DNA of 32,699 nucleotides from Streptomyces geranii (GTDB taxonomy: Bacteria; Actinomycetota; Actinomycetes; Streptomycetales; Streptomycetaceae), in the NCBI RefSeq assembly GCF_002954775.1, contig NZ_PJME01000075.1:1-32699 (forward strand). The letters are read 5' to 3'. A program made the position numbers and the translations under genes. Below, one piece after another: positions 7,733-16,178 of the stretch. Numbering within the stretch: the stretch's first letter is position 1; every line of letters begins with the position of its first letter. The notes below the pieces were generated by a model that worked only from the letters and a program-made list of their open reading frames with translations, did not search any database and was not told the DNA's origin.

Positions 7733-9649
7733 TCAGCGGCCTCCCCAGCCGCTGCCGTAGCCGTAGCCGCCGTATCCGTAACCGCCGCCGTAGCCGTTGC
7801 TCCCGCCGTTGTACGAGCAGGCGTAGTAGCCGTAGTAGTAGCAGGGCACGTTGCTCGGGTACGAGGCCGAAGGGGTCGGCTGCGACGTCGACGGGGTCGC
7901 GGTCGACTTCGTCGCCGTGGGGGTGGGTGTGGGAGTCGGGGTCGGCGTCGGGGAGGGCGCGGGGCTCTTCTTCACGACCGGGGCCCTGGACTCGGTGGCC
8001 GCGTCCCAGTTGACGGCCTCCATCTGGAGCGAGGGCGACGAGGAGTCGAAGACCCAGTGCTGGTCGGCGGACTCCTCGCGCGACTTCAGGACCAGCGCGG
8101 TCCTGCTCTTGTCGTCGGCGGGGGTCAGCGCCAGGTCCTGGTCCCAGCGCGGGACGAGGGTGCCCTGGAGGGTGAAGTCGTAGCGCACGTTCTTCGTGGC
8201 GGGCTGGGCGGTGCCCGTGCAGGGGGCGAGCTGGACCGAGTAGCCGAGGTGGGAGTCGAGGCAGAGGTCCGGGGCGCCGGCGTTGCGCAGCAGGCCGTCC
8301 TTCTCGTACGTCCACTGCTGGCCGGCCGCCGCCGAGCAGCTGGTCAGTTCGGTCTCGGCGCCCTTGACGGGCTTGCCGCCGACGATGCCGATGCACAGTC
8401 CGGACTCGACGTTGTGCAGCCGGCCGCGCAGGGCGCCCTTGGTGGTCTCGCCCGCGCCGATCCACGACGGGTCGTCGGTGCCCGAGCCGTTGGTGGCGGT
8501 GTCGGTGGGGCTGGTCTCGGCGGTGGGTCCCTCGTCGTCGCCGGGGCCGAAGGTGTTCCACAGCACCAGCGGGAGGATGACCAGGGTGCTCACGGTGACG
8601 ACGGCGAGGGCGCGGTTGCGGCGGCGGACCGCGCGCCGGGCCGCCTTGTGCGCGGAGCGGTGCGATCCGGGGCGGACGACCAGCTCGGTGGAGGCGGGGG
8701 CCTCGGTGGGCATGGGCGGGGCCTGGGCGAGGATGCGCGGGACCGGGAGCAGGCTCTCCACGGTGGCGATCTCGACGATCGGCGCCTGCTCGACCTCGAT
8801 GATGGCGACCTCGGCGGCGCGTCCGGGTCTGGACTCCAGGTAGGCGCGCGCGCCCCAGCCGAGGACGCCCTCGGCGAGGGCGAGGGCGAGGTCGCCGTTG
8901 AACTGGTTGAGCTGGTCGGCGGCGTACCGGCAGTGCTTGCAGTCGGCGAGGTGCTTGGCCAGGTCGGGGTCGATGTCCTGGCTGCGGCGGCGGCAGGTGA
9001 CGTCGATCAGCCGCATGTAGCGGCGGCACTCCTGGCGGGGCACGACCTCGTGGTGGACGTGCAGGCACTCCTCGCGCAGTCGGCCGCGGGCGCGGCCGAG
9101 TTCCACGGCGGCGTCGGTGACGCTCAGGCCCAGCAGGGCCGCGGGTATGTCCAGCGGTTCGGCCTCGACCTCGGCGTGCCACAGGAGGCAGCGCTGGGAC
9201 TGGGAGAGGTTCTGGAACGCCCTGGAGAGCAGCCGCCGGTCGGGGGCGGGCAGCAGCCGGGCGGCGACGCGGTCGCCGCCGCCGGGGGTGGTGCGCAGCT
9301 CGGGGTGGAGCATCTCGTGGCGGTGGTCGCCCTCCCACTCGGCGGCGAGCCGGCGCACGGTGACGAGGAGCTGGGGCCGCCAGGCCGAGGTGGGGCCGCT
9401 CTGCCGCAGGGACTCACCGAAGAGACGGGTGAACGCGGCGGTGGTGAGCATGCCGGCGGGGCGCGGTCCGCTGGTGCACAGGCGGGCGTAGGCGAAGGCG
9501 GCTTCCCAGTGCCGGTCGAGGAGTTCCCCGACGGGATGGAGCGCGGGCGTCGTCCCCGTCCACTTCTTCAGCTCGGCGCTGAGTTCGACATCCGAGGCGT
9601 CGTACGCGGGAGCTGGGGTTGGGGAATTCGACAGGCCTGCGTCTTTCAC
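7733..9649 (-). CDS. Sigma-like / zinc-motif / membrane / ricin-lectin fusion protein
   Basis: This is a 638-residue single-pass membrane protein with an unusual layout. Residues about 43-110 resemble sigma-factor region 2 and about 131-200 resemble region 4 (LSQSQRCLLWHAEVE, then IPAALLGLSVTDAAVELGRA). Next comes an anti-sigma-type zinc motif, H233-x3-C237-x2-C240, with C219 upstream. An acidic-to-basic linker leads to one membrane helix (about 346-366). Outside follow a ricin-type beta-trefoil (about 404-537, with LHNVESGLCI and QQWTYE repeats), a Pro/Thr linker (562-595) and a Gly/Tyr-rich tail (600-638) with two Cys. The GTG start has GGAGG 9 bases upstream. A regulator that senses an external sugar or wall polymer is a reasonable inference. 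The sigma-like part may no longer bind RNA polymerase. It converges on the transporter gene, and no separate sigma gene is adjacent. Confidence 0.8.
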   Translation of the reverse strand: MKDAGLSNSPTPAPAYDASDVELSAELKKWTGTTPALHPVGELLDRHWEAAFAYARLCTSGPRPAGMLTTAAFTRLFGESLRQSGPTSAWRPQLLVTVRRLAAEWEGDHRHEMLHPELRTTPGGGDRVAARLLPAPDRRLLSRAFQNLSQSQRCLLWHAEVEAEPLDIPAALLGLSVTDAAVELGRARGRLREECLHVHHEVVPRQECRRYMRLIDVTCRRRSQDIDPDLAKHLADCKHCRYAADQLNQFNGDLALALAEGVLGWGARAYLESRPGRAAEVAIIEVEQAPIVEIATVESLLPVPRILAQAPPMPTEAPASTELVVRPGSHRSAHKAARRAVRRRNRALAVVTVSTLVILPLVLWNTFGPGDDEGPTAETSPTDTATNGSGTDDPSWIGAGETTKGALRGRLHNVESGLCIGIVGGKPVKGAETELTSCSAAAGQQWTYEKDGLLRNAGAPDLCLDSHLGYSVQLAPCTGTAQPATKNVRYDFTLQGTLVPRWDQDLALTPADDKSRTALVLKSREESADQHWVFDSSSPSLQMEAVNWDAATESRAPVVKKSPAPSPTPTPTPTPTPTATKSTATPSTSQPTPSASYPSNVPCYYYGYYACSYNGGSNGYGGGYGYGGYGYGSGWGGR

Positions 9650-10143
9650 GTCTGCATTCCTCCACGGACAACGCGGGTTTTAGTCCATACCTAGTGGTAT
9701 GCGACCCTGCCGACGAAACGACAGGATCGGACCAAACGGGGAATCGGCATCGCGAACGCCCGCAGCGGACAGCTCTTTTGGAGCGGGGAGCCAACGGGAA
9801 CGTCGCGTACGTGCGGGGGAAAATTACTGTCCGCACGCCGACGTGCACACCTTTGCACAGCTCATCGAGCCGGAACAAGAGATCACGCCGTTTTCTGCAT
9901 TCCGGCACGACGGAAAGCAGTTGACGGCATGTCAATGGGGTGCGCCTTTTGGGATTGCCACTGTATCAACATCCTCATTGCAAACGGTATTCACTTCGCT
10001 CAGGGCTGTTTTGCAACCATTGGCAGACGTCCGTCACGGGTGGCGCGAAACCACCCTTCCACGGTGTCCGGCCGTCGCTGTCCTGTGCGTTTGCCCAGCT
10101 CACGTTCCGGAGGTGTGGTAGATCTCCGCAACGCACGGCTCCG
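9650..10143. other. Gene-free regulatory stretch
   Basis: No convincing gene is present. The open frames here are short, start without ribosome sites and have no recognisable motif. The DNA is less GC-rich than its neighbours. It holds CATACC-TAGT-GGTATG (9686-9701), TTGAC-GGCAT-GTCAA (9921-9935) and two TTGCAA boxes 33 bases apart (9978-9983 and 10011-10016). It lies upstream of the lectin-fusion gene and downstream of the AraC gene, so it is most likely a long promoter region for the former, possibly with an undetected small RNA. Confidence 0.6.
9686..9701. promoter_or_regulatory. Inverted repeat upstream of lectin-fusion gene
   Basis: CATACC and GGTATG form a perfect 6-base inverted repeat around TAGT, 37 bases upstream of the GTG start. 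Placement fits an operator or promoter element; the binding protein is unknown. Confidence 0.4.
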
Positions 10144-11142
10144 TCACGGAAGTTGACCGGTTCCTTCACCTCGTGGGCGCGGAACCGCTCCCAAACCAAT
10201 AGCCGGATCGGTTACCGCGGGTATCCGTCTGGCGAGCGTCCGGTACGCGCCCGGCGGCGTCCCGTGCCGCTCCCGGAACACCCGGTTGAAGTGGAACGGG
10301 CTGGCGAAGCCGGAGGCCACGGCGACGCGTTCGACCGGGAGGTCGGTGGCCTCCAGGAGCCGGGCCGCGTGGCCGAGCCGGGCCTCGCGCAGGGCCCGCA
10401 TCGGGGACCGGCCGAGCTGCTCGGTGAACAGGTGCGCGAACCGCGAGGGCGAGAGCGCGACCCCTTCGGCGAGGGAGCGGACGGTGTGCGGGGCGGCCGG
10501 GTCGGCGGCGATGAGCGCCTCGGCCCGGCTCACCCGGGCGTCGATTCCCGGCCGTTGTGGCAGGGGGCGGGCGGCTGCCGAGGCGAGCAGGACGATTTCC
10601 TCCAGGGAACAGAGAGCGAGTTCCCGTGCGGCGGTGCCGTGGGCGACGGCTATCGGGCTGTCGGGCGGCGCCGGGAATGCCGAAGCGGGGGCGGAATTGG
10701 GCGGCTGTGCGAGGCCGCCCGGCCAGCGGGCGTCGGACAGCATACGGGTGAACGCCGCCGCCATCCGATCGTGCAGGACGTCCGGGACGCCGGCGACGAC
10801 GAACATGCCGTCACCGACGGCGTACGGGCTCAGCCAGGCCGTCCAGGACGGGCGGGCCCGGCAGTGCGCCCACCAGAACCGCCAGTGCGGGGCGCCGGGC
10901 CGGACCAGGTAGCGGTGGCGCACCCCGGGGCCGAGGACGACCAGGTCCCCGGCGCCGGCCCGCGCCTCGGCCGCGCCCTGGGTCAGCAGACCGTGGCCGT
11001 CCGTCGTCCAGGTGAACAGCCAACTGTCGGCGCCCTGCGGCCGGTTGACGGCGTACCCCGGTCCCTCGTCGTAGCGCCCGACGGTCACCAGTCCGGGCGG
11101 CGGCGCGGGGACAGCGGCCTCGGGCAATCCGTCAGCGTTCAC
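10144..11142 (-). CDS. AraC-family transcriptional regulator
   Basis: This is a 332-residue regulator. The N-terminal half is a cupin-like ligand domain (about 15-150) with a WWAHCRA segment typical of AraC sugar or metabolite sensors. The C-terminal approximately 100 residues carry the two helix-turn-helix units, including SLAEGVALSPSRFAHLF, and RVAVASGFASPFHFNRVFRE followed by GTPPGAYR. I chose GTG 11142 because GAGG lies 6 bases upstream; ATG 11148, two codons earlier, is the alternative but is too close to that site. The gene is divergent from the PhyH dioxygenase across only 69 bases, so it probably controls that gene and itself. Confidence 0.88.
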   Translation of the reverse strand: MNADGLPEAAVPAPPPGLVTVGRYDEGPGYAVNRPQGADSWLFTWTTDGHGLLTQGAAEARAGAGDLVVLGPGVRHRYLVRPGAPHWRFWWAHCRARPSWTAWLSPYAVGDGMFVVAGVPDVLHDRMAAAFTRMLSDARWPGGLAQPPNSAPASAFPAPPDSPIAVAHGTAARELALCSLEEIVLLASAAARPLPQRPGIDARVSRAEALIAADPAAPHTVRSLAEGVALSPSRFAHLFTEQLGRSPMRALREARLGHAARLLEATDLPVERVAVASGFASPFHFNRVFRERHGTPPGAYRTLARRIPAVTDPAIGLGAVPRPRGEGTGQLP

Positions 11143-11211
11143 AGGCATCCTCTTCCACAGGGCGGCCCTCCTAGTGTGACGGCGAGTCGCAACGGACCGA
11201 AGGAGTGGACG

Positions 11212-12051
11212 ATGACAGTCACAGGCATCGGCGCCGCCGGCGCTCCCATCCTGCCGGAGGAGGGGCGCCGACGGTTCGAGGAGGACGGATTCACCGTCGT
11301 ACGGGGTCTGTTCGGGTACGAGGAGATCGCCGCCGTCCGCGCCGGGTTCACGGAGCTGCACGCGGCCGGTCCGGTGCCGGGGCATTTCGAGCCGCGCCCC
11401 GCCGGGCGGGACGGGCGCCCGGCGGATCCGCTGGCCGCGTATCCGCGCGTGATGCAGCCGCACGAGTTCCACGAGCCGTCGCTCGGCCTGCTGCTCGATC
11501 CCCGGCTGCGCGCGGTCCTCGAAGTGCTGCTCGGCGAGGAGGTGCTGGCCGCGCAGAGCATGTTCTACTTCAAGCCGCCTGGCGCCCGGGGCCAGGCCCT
11601 GCACCAGGACAACTTCTATCTGCGGGTCGAGCCTGGCACGTGCGTGGCCGCGTGGATCGCCTGCGAGCGGATCGACCGGGACAACGGCGGTCTGGAGGTC
11701 GTGCCGGGCACGCACCGGATGGACCTGTTCTGCCCGGAGGAGGCGGACGCGGGGGTGTCCTTCGCCCGGGAGTACGTACCGCCGCCGCCCGGTCTGGCCA
11801 CGGTGCCGGTGGACATGGACGCGGGTGACGTCCTCTTCTTCAACGGCAGCCTGGTGCACGGCTCACAGCCCAACCGCAGCGCGGACCGGTTCCGCCGGTC
11901 GTTCATCGGGCACTACGTGGGGCGCTCGGCGGAGCGGATCGGGCACTTCTACCGGACGATCTCCATGGACGGGGAGCGGGTGGGGTTGCCGGAGAGCGAG
12001 GGTGGGGGGCCGTGCGGTACGGAGTTCGGGCCAATGTCCGCACCGCACTGA
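11212..12051 (+). CDS. Phytanoyl-CoA dioxygenase (PhyH) family oxygenase
   Basis: This 279-residue enzyme belongs to the Fe(II)/2-oxoglutarate oxygenases of the PhyH family, which hydroxylate lipids, amino acids, ectoine or natural-product scaffolds. The iron ligands are visible: H131 and D133 in LHQDNFY and H216 in VHGSQPNRS. The 2-oxoglutarate-binding arginine is one of R226-R229. The flanking double-stranded beta-helix is complete and length is normal for the family. The start is ATG with AAGGAG 6 bases upstream. The AraC regulator is divergent and adjacent, which suggests substrate induction. There is no ectABC cluster beside it, so I do not call it an ectoine hydroxylase. Confidence 0.9.
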   Translation: MTVTGIGAAGAPILPEEGRRRFEEDGFTVVRGLFGYEEIAAVRAGFTELHAAGPVPGHFEPRPAGRDGRPADPLAAYPRVMQPHEFHEPSLGLLLDPRLRAVLEVLLGEEVLAAQSMFYFKPPGARGQALHQDNFYLRVEPGTCVAAWIACERIDRDNGGLEVVPGTHRMDLFCPEEADAGVSFAREYVPPPPGLATVPVDMDAGDVLFFNGSLVHGSQPNRSADRFRRSFIGHYVGRSAERIGHFYRTISMDGERVGLPESEGGGPCGTEFGPMSAPH

Positions 12052-12092
12052 GCGCTCCGGGGGACGGGTGGTTCGTTCGGCGCGGGCCCGGT

Positions 12093-12124
12093 GGGGGCTG
12101 GTCGCGCAGTTCCCCGCGCCCCTA
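12093..12124 (+). repeat. Dispersed Streptomyces 3' repeat (GCGCAGTTCCCCGCGCC type)
   Basis: The segment contains GGTCGCGCAGTTCCCCGCGC followed by CCCT, a sequence I recognise as a very common intergenic repeat in Streptomyces. It can fold on itself (GCGCGG with the surrounding GCGCC). It sits between two converging genes, PhyH and the aldo/keto reductase, and may act as a bidirectional terminator or processing site. Confidence 0.7.
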
Positions 12125-12132
12125 AGGGCATT

Positions 12133-13101
12133 TCAGTGGCCGCTGATCCGGTGGGGGGCGTAGGGCTGCTCCAACTCCTCGGTCTCCTTGTCCGTGAGGG
12201 TCAGATCGACTGCGGCCACCGCGTCCGTGATGTGGTGGGGCTTCGTCGCGCCGACGATCGGGGACGTGACCGTGTTCTGGTGGAGCAACCAGGCAAGGGC
12301 CACCTGGGCGCGGGGGACGTTCCGCTCGGTCGCGATGCGGGCGACCGTGTCGACGATCGTGCGGTCGCCCTCCGGGTAGAGGGTGCGGCCGAAGTCGTCG
12401 TGGTCGCTGCGGGCGGTGCTGGTGCCCCACTCGCGGGTGAGGCGGCCCCGGGCGAGCGGGCTCCACGGCAGGACGCCGACGCCCTGGTCGGCGCAGAGGG
12501 GCAGCATCTCGCGCTCCTCCTCGCGGTAGAGGAGGTTGTAGTGGTTCTGCATCGACACGAACCGGGTCCAGCCGTGCTCGCGGGCGGTGTACTGGGCCTT
12601 CGAGAACTGCCAGGCGTACATCGAACTCGCCCCGATGTAGCGGGCCTTGCCCGCCTTGACGACGTCGTGGAGCGCTTCCATCGTCTCCTCGATGGGGGTG
12701 ACGGAGTCGTAGCGGTGGATCTGGTAGAGGTCGACGTAGTCGGTGCCGAGGCGGGTGAGGCTGTGGTCGATCTCGGTGAGGATCGCCTTGCGGGACAGTC
12801 CGCCGCCGTTGGGCCCGGGCCGCATCCGGCCGTGCACCTTGGTGGCGAGCACGATCTCGTCGCGGCGGGCGAAGTCGGCGAGGGCCCGGCCGACGATCTC
12901 CTCGCTGGTGCCGTCCGAGTAGACGTTCGCCGTGTCGAAGAAGTTGATCCCGGCGTCGAGGGCCTGCCGGATCAGCGGACGCGAGTTCTCCTCGTCGAGG
13001 GTCCACTCGTGGCTGCCGCGGTCGGGAAGTCCGTAGCTCATGCAGCCCAGACAGATCCGGGACACGTCCAGACCCGTGGAACCGAGCTTCACGTACTGCA
13101 T
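12133..13101 (-). CDS. Aldo/keto reductase
   Basis: This 322-residue cytoplasmic NADP(H)-dependent oxidoreductase is of the AKR superfamily. The catalytic tetrad is complete: D56 (FFDTANVY), Y61, K88 (TKVHG) and H129 (YQIHR). The C-terminal SPIVGATKPHHI segment is the usual phosphate/NADP-binding region. The start and the motif LGCMSYG point to the YajO/general stress class, which reduces aldehydes. The gene lies 57 bases downstream of the first LuxR-type regulator on the same strand, and could be co-transcribed with it. Confidence 0.92.
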   Translation of the reverse strand: MQYVKLGSTGLDVSRICLGCMSYGLPDRGSHEWTLDEENSRPLIRQALDAGINFFDTANVYSDGTSEEIVGRALADFARRDEIVLATKVHGRMRPGPNGGGLSRKAILTEIDHSLTRLGTDYVDLYQIHRYDSVTPIEETMEALHDVVKAGKARYIGASSMYAWQFSKAQYTAREHGWTRFVSMQNHYNLLYREEEREMLPLCADQGVGVLPWSPLARGRLTREWGTSTARSDHDDFGRTLYPEGDRTIVDTVARIATERNVPRAQVALAWLLHQNTVTSPIVGATKPHHITDAVAAVDLTLTDKETEELEQPYAPHRISGH

Positions 13102-13158
13102 CGTTGCTGCTCCTGCCTTCGGCCGGGGTACGCGTACGAGAGCGAGCGTACGTCCCCG

Positions 13159-15978
13159 CTAGACCGGGTCCGCGAGCGCGTCGCGCAGTTGGGCGCGGCC
13201 CGTGATGCCGAGTTTCGGGAAGATGCGGTAGAGGTGGAAGCCGACCGTGCGGGGTGAGAGGAAGATGCGTTCGCCGATCTCACGGTTGGTGAGGCCGGAG
13301 GCGGCCAGCCGGGCTATCTGGAGCTGTTGCGGGGTGAGTTCGGCGAGGGCGTCGCGGGGCGCGGTGCTGGTTGTGGCGACGCCGGTCGCCCGCAGTTCGG
13401 CGCGGGCGCGTTCGGTCCAGGGGCGGGCGCCGAGCCGCTCGAAGGTGTCAAGTGCGGCGGTGAGCTGCGGGCGGGCCTCCACCGAGCGCCGTCGGCGGCG
13501 CAGCCACTCCGCGTAGTCGAGGCGGACCGACGCCCGCTCGACGGGCCACTGTTCCCCTTCCGGGTCGGCGAGCGCGGCCGTGAAGTGCGCCTCGGCCTCG
13601 TCCCCGTCGCTCAGCAGGGCGCCCGCCCGGTGCAGTACCGCGTCCAGCCGCGCGGAGATCCGGCCGGCGGCGAGGCGCCCGCGGGTCGCGTCGAGGATGC
13701 GGCGGGCCTCGTCGGCGTGGCCGGTGCGGACGGCGGCTGCCGTGAGGTCGGCCAGGTAGTAGTCGGAGGCGTGGAAGTGCACCGGCTGGGGCTCGGCGTC
13801 CTGGGTGTAGACGGCCCGGAAGCGGGTGTAGGCGGCGGCGTGGTCGTTCTCGGCGAGGGCAGCGGCCCCGAGGGCGTAGTGCCTGCGCACCTGGAGGCTG
13901 CGGGAGTTGGGCAGATCGACGCCGTAGACGGCACGCTGCACGGCGGCCCGGGCCGCCTCGGTGTCGCCGCGCCGGGCGAGGATGGTGGCGGCGACGACCG
14001 GCGAGCCGGCCGCCACGATCTCCAGGCCGGCCTCGGCCGCCGTCCGGTACGCCTCGTCGAAGACGTTGCGGGCCCGGGTCCACTGCCCGCTCTCGTACAG
14101 GGCCAGCCCGAGGGCGTTGGCGACGGTGGCGTTGGCGCCGGCCGTCGGGGTCCGCCGCAGATGGTCCAGGGCGGCGCCGAGCAGGCGGACGGCCTCGGCG
14201 GTCTCGTCCAGGATCCAGGCGGCGGCGCCCACGACGATCAGCCGGGACAGCCGCTGGTCCTGGGAGGTGGCCCCGGGCGGGTTCTCGGTCCAGTCGGTGC
14301 CCCTGAGCAGCGCGAGGGCCTGTTCACGGTTGCCGACGGGATCGCAGCCGGCCAGCGCCCACACCCGTCCCGCCTCGTCGTCCTGGGGCGGGACGCGTTC
14401 GGTGATCCGCTGGATCCGCTCGCGGAAAGAGGGGTCGCCGGAGTGGTAGGCGGGCGTGGTGGCCGTGCTGAGGGCTTCGAGGGCGAGAACGGGACCGGTC
14501 TCGACGGCGGCCTCGGCGACCGGCAGCAGGAAGCCGAGCGAGTCCTCGAAGCGGATGGTCACGGCGAGCGCCCATCCGGCCAGGAGCGAGGCCTGGGCCA
14601 GGACGGCCGGGTTCTCGGTGAGGGTGAGGGCGTGGCCGGCCAGTTCGCCGACCCAGCGCGGATGCCCGGCGTGCATCGCCATGGTCGCGGCCCGCACCAG
14701 GCGCCCGGCACGGACGTCCGGGTCGGGGCTGAGCCGGGCCGCCCGTTCGAGGGCTGCGGCGGCGCCCGCGTAGCCGCCCCGGCGCTGGGCGCGGCCCGCG
14801 CTGTCCTCCAGGCCCTGGGCGGCCTCCTCGTCGACGCCGAGGACGGCGGCGGCGCGGTGCCAGGCGCGGCGGTCGGGGTCGCCGGTGAGGGCGTCGGCGA
14901 GGCCGGTGTGGGCCGCGTGGCGTTCGGCGTAGCTCGCGGACTGGTAGACGGCGGAGCGGATCAGGGGGTGCCGGAAGCGGAGTGTGCCGTCGTCGATGCG
15001 GACGAGTCCGGCGCGTTCGGCGGGCCGCCAGTCGGCGGGGGCGGCGGTGTGTCCGGCGGCGGCGAGGATGACGGGCAGTTCGGCCGTCTCGGCGGCTGCC
15101 GCGAGCAGCAGCAACCAGCGGGTGGGCGGCGGGAGTTCGGGCAGGTCGGCGGCGAAGATCGCCTCCAGGCGGTCGGTGAGGGGCAGTTCGTCGGTGGCGC
15201 CGTCCTGTCCGGCGTCGGGGTCGCGGCTCACCGCGCGGGCGAGTTCGACGAGGGCGAGGGGGACACCGGCCGCCTGGTCGAGGATGCGGGTGCGGGCGCG
15301 GCCGACGGGGGGTTCGGGCTGGAGGTCGAGAAGGCGCCCCGCGGCGGCCGGGGGCAGCGGCTCGACGCTCAACCGCCTTCTCTCGTGCGCGAGTTGCTGG
15401 GGTACGGCGTCGTCCCGGGCGGCGAGGACCATCGCGACCGGCTCCCCTTCGAGGCGGCGGGCGACGAAGGCGAGGACATCGAGGGTGCCCACGTCGAGCC
15501 AGTGGGCGTCGTCGATCACGAGGAGCAGGGGTTCCCTGCTCGCCGCGTCGGAGAGCAGGGTGAGGGCGCCGAGCGCGGTGAGCAGCGGGTCGGCGGCGGT
15601 GTCCCGGGGCTGTTCGGGGTCCAGCCCGAACACGTCGAGCAGGGCGGCCCGTTGGCGAACGGGCAGGCCGTCGGCGAGGTCCAGGACGGGGCGCAGGAGC
15701 TGGTGCAGTCCGGCGAACGGCAGCCCGGACTCGCCCTCGCAGCCCCGGCAGCGCAGGACACGCAGTCCGGCCCGGTGGGCGGCGCGTCCGGCGGCGTCGA
15801 GCAGCACGCTCTTGCCCGCGCCGGGGCCGCCGGTCACGACCAGGACGGCGGGCAGGGTGTCGGGCCGGGCGGCGGGGCGGGCCGGTTCGGCGACGGCCTC
15901 GCTCACCAGGTCGGCGAGGAGGGCGAGTTCGGTGTCACGGCCGACGATCCACTCCTCTCCGGGACGGGAGGGGCTCAT
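13159..15978 (-). CDS. Large LuxR-type AAA regulator (LAL family), first copy
   Basis: This is a 939-residue LuxR-family regulator with an N-terminal AAA ATPase. Walker A is GGPGAGKS (50-57) and Walker B is LLLVIDDAHWLD (151-162). A long alpha-helical, TPR-like middle follows. The C-terminal LuxR helix-turn-helix spans about 881-937 (LTPQQLQIARLAASGLTN, then EIGERIFLSPRTVGFHL). Such regulators often act on antibiotic or sugar-utilisation genes in actinomycetes. The ATG start has a poor ribosome site, so the exact N-terminus is less certain. It is divergent from the GH114 lipoprotein across 200 bases that contain a perfect palindrome, and it precedes the aldo/keto reductase. A second LAL gene of similar length lies just beyond the GH114 gene. 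Confidence 0.92.
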   Translation of the reverse strand: MSPSRPGEEWIVGRDTELALLADLVSEAVAEPARPAARPDTLPAVLVVTGGPGAGKSVLLDAAGRAAHRAGLRVLRCRGCEGESGLPFAGLHQLLRPVLDLADGLPVRQRAALLDVFGLDPEQPRDTAADPLLTALGALTLLSDAASREPLLLVIDDAHWLDVGTLDVLAFVARRLEGEPVAMVLAARDDAVPQQLAHERRRLSVEPLPPAAAGRLLDLQPEPPVGRARTRILDQAAGVPLALVELARAVSRDPDAGQDGATDELPLTDRLEAIFAADLPELPPPTRWLLLLAAAAETAELPVILAAAGHTAAPADWRPAERAGLVRIDDGTLRFRHPLIRSAVYQSASYAERHAAHTGLADALTGDPDRRAWHRAAAVLGVDEEAAQGLEDSAGRAQRRGGYAGAAAALERAARLSPDPDVRAGRLVRAATMAMHAGHPRWVGELAGHALTLTENPAVLAQASLLAGWALAVTIRFEDSLGFLLPVAEAAVETGPVLALEALSTATTPAYHSGDPSFRERIQRITERVPPQDDEAGRVWALAGCDPVGNREQALALLRGTDWTENPPGATSQDQRLSRLIVVGAAAWILDETAEAVRLLGAALDHLRRTPTAGANATVANALGLALYESGQWTRARNVFDEAYRTAAEAGLEIVAAGSPVVAATILARRGDTEAARAAVQRAVYGVDLPNSRSLQVRRHYALGAAALAENDHAAAYTRFRAVYTQDAEPQPVHFHASDYYLADLTAAAVRTGHADEARRILDATRGRLAAGRISARLDAVLHRAGALLSDGDEAEAHFTAALADPEGEQWPVERASVRLDYAEWLRRRRRSVEARPQLTAALDTFERLGARPWTERARAELRATGVATTSTAPRDALAELTPQQLQIARLAASGLTNREIGERIFLSPRTVGFHLYRIFPKLGITGRAQLRDALADPV

Positions 15979-16068
15979 GCGGCGGCACCGGTGGGGCAGG
16001 CCGACGAGTCGCGTAATGCCGACGCGTTGCGGTCTCCGTTCATGTCATGACCATAGACGCCCAGGCAA

Positions 16069-16084
16069 CTGACTCACGAGTCAG
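16069..16084. promoter_or_regulatory. Perfect palindrome CTGACTC-AC-GAGTCAG
   Basis: Seven-base perfect arms surround AC. The site lies between the divergent LAL regulator (start 15978) and the GH114 lipoprotein (start 16179). Size and symmetry fit a dimeric repressor or activator operator. The binder cannot be told from sequence; TetR-type proteins often use such sites. Confidence 0.5.
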
Positions 16085-16106
16085 GAGGGGCGGACCCGGG
16101 GCCGAC

Positions 16107-16135
16107 TTGACCGGACGCGTTCCGGCGGCTTGGAT
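16107..16135 (+). promoter_or_regulatory. Possible promoter of the GH114 gene
   Basis: TTGACC (16107-16112) and TTGGAT (16130-16135) are 17 bases apart. A start near 16143 would give a leader of about 35 bases before GTG 16179. The second hexamer is weak. Confidence 0.3.
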
Positions 16136-16178
16136 CTTGATCATGTCAAGGTCCGTACCCGCGATCGATGGAGCGGAC

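Noticed and set aside
9699..10121. 140-codon open frame in the gene-free stretch
   Set aside because: No ribosome site, no recognisable motif and no typical codon bias. Kept as non-coding.
11139..11229. TCACAGGCATC occurring at 11139-11149 and 11219-11229
   Set aside because: Both copies are inside or next to start codons of divergent genes and have direct, not inverted, orientation. Likely chance, although a shared binding site cannot be excluded.
13327..16050. 907-codon plus-strand frame opposite the first LAL regulator
   Set aside because: It is Gly/Val/Arg-rich without domain signatures, while the minus strand has Walker motifs and a LuxR helix-turn-helix.
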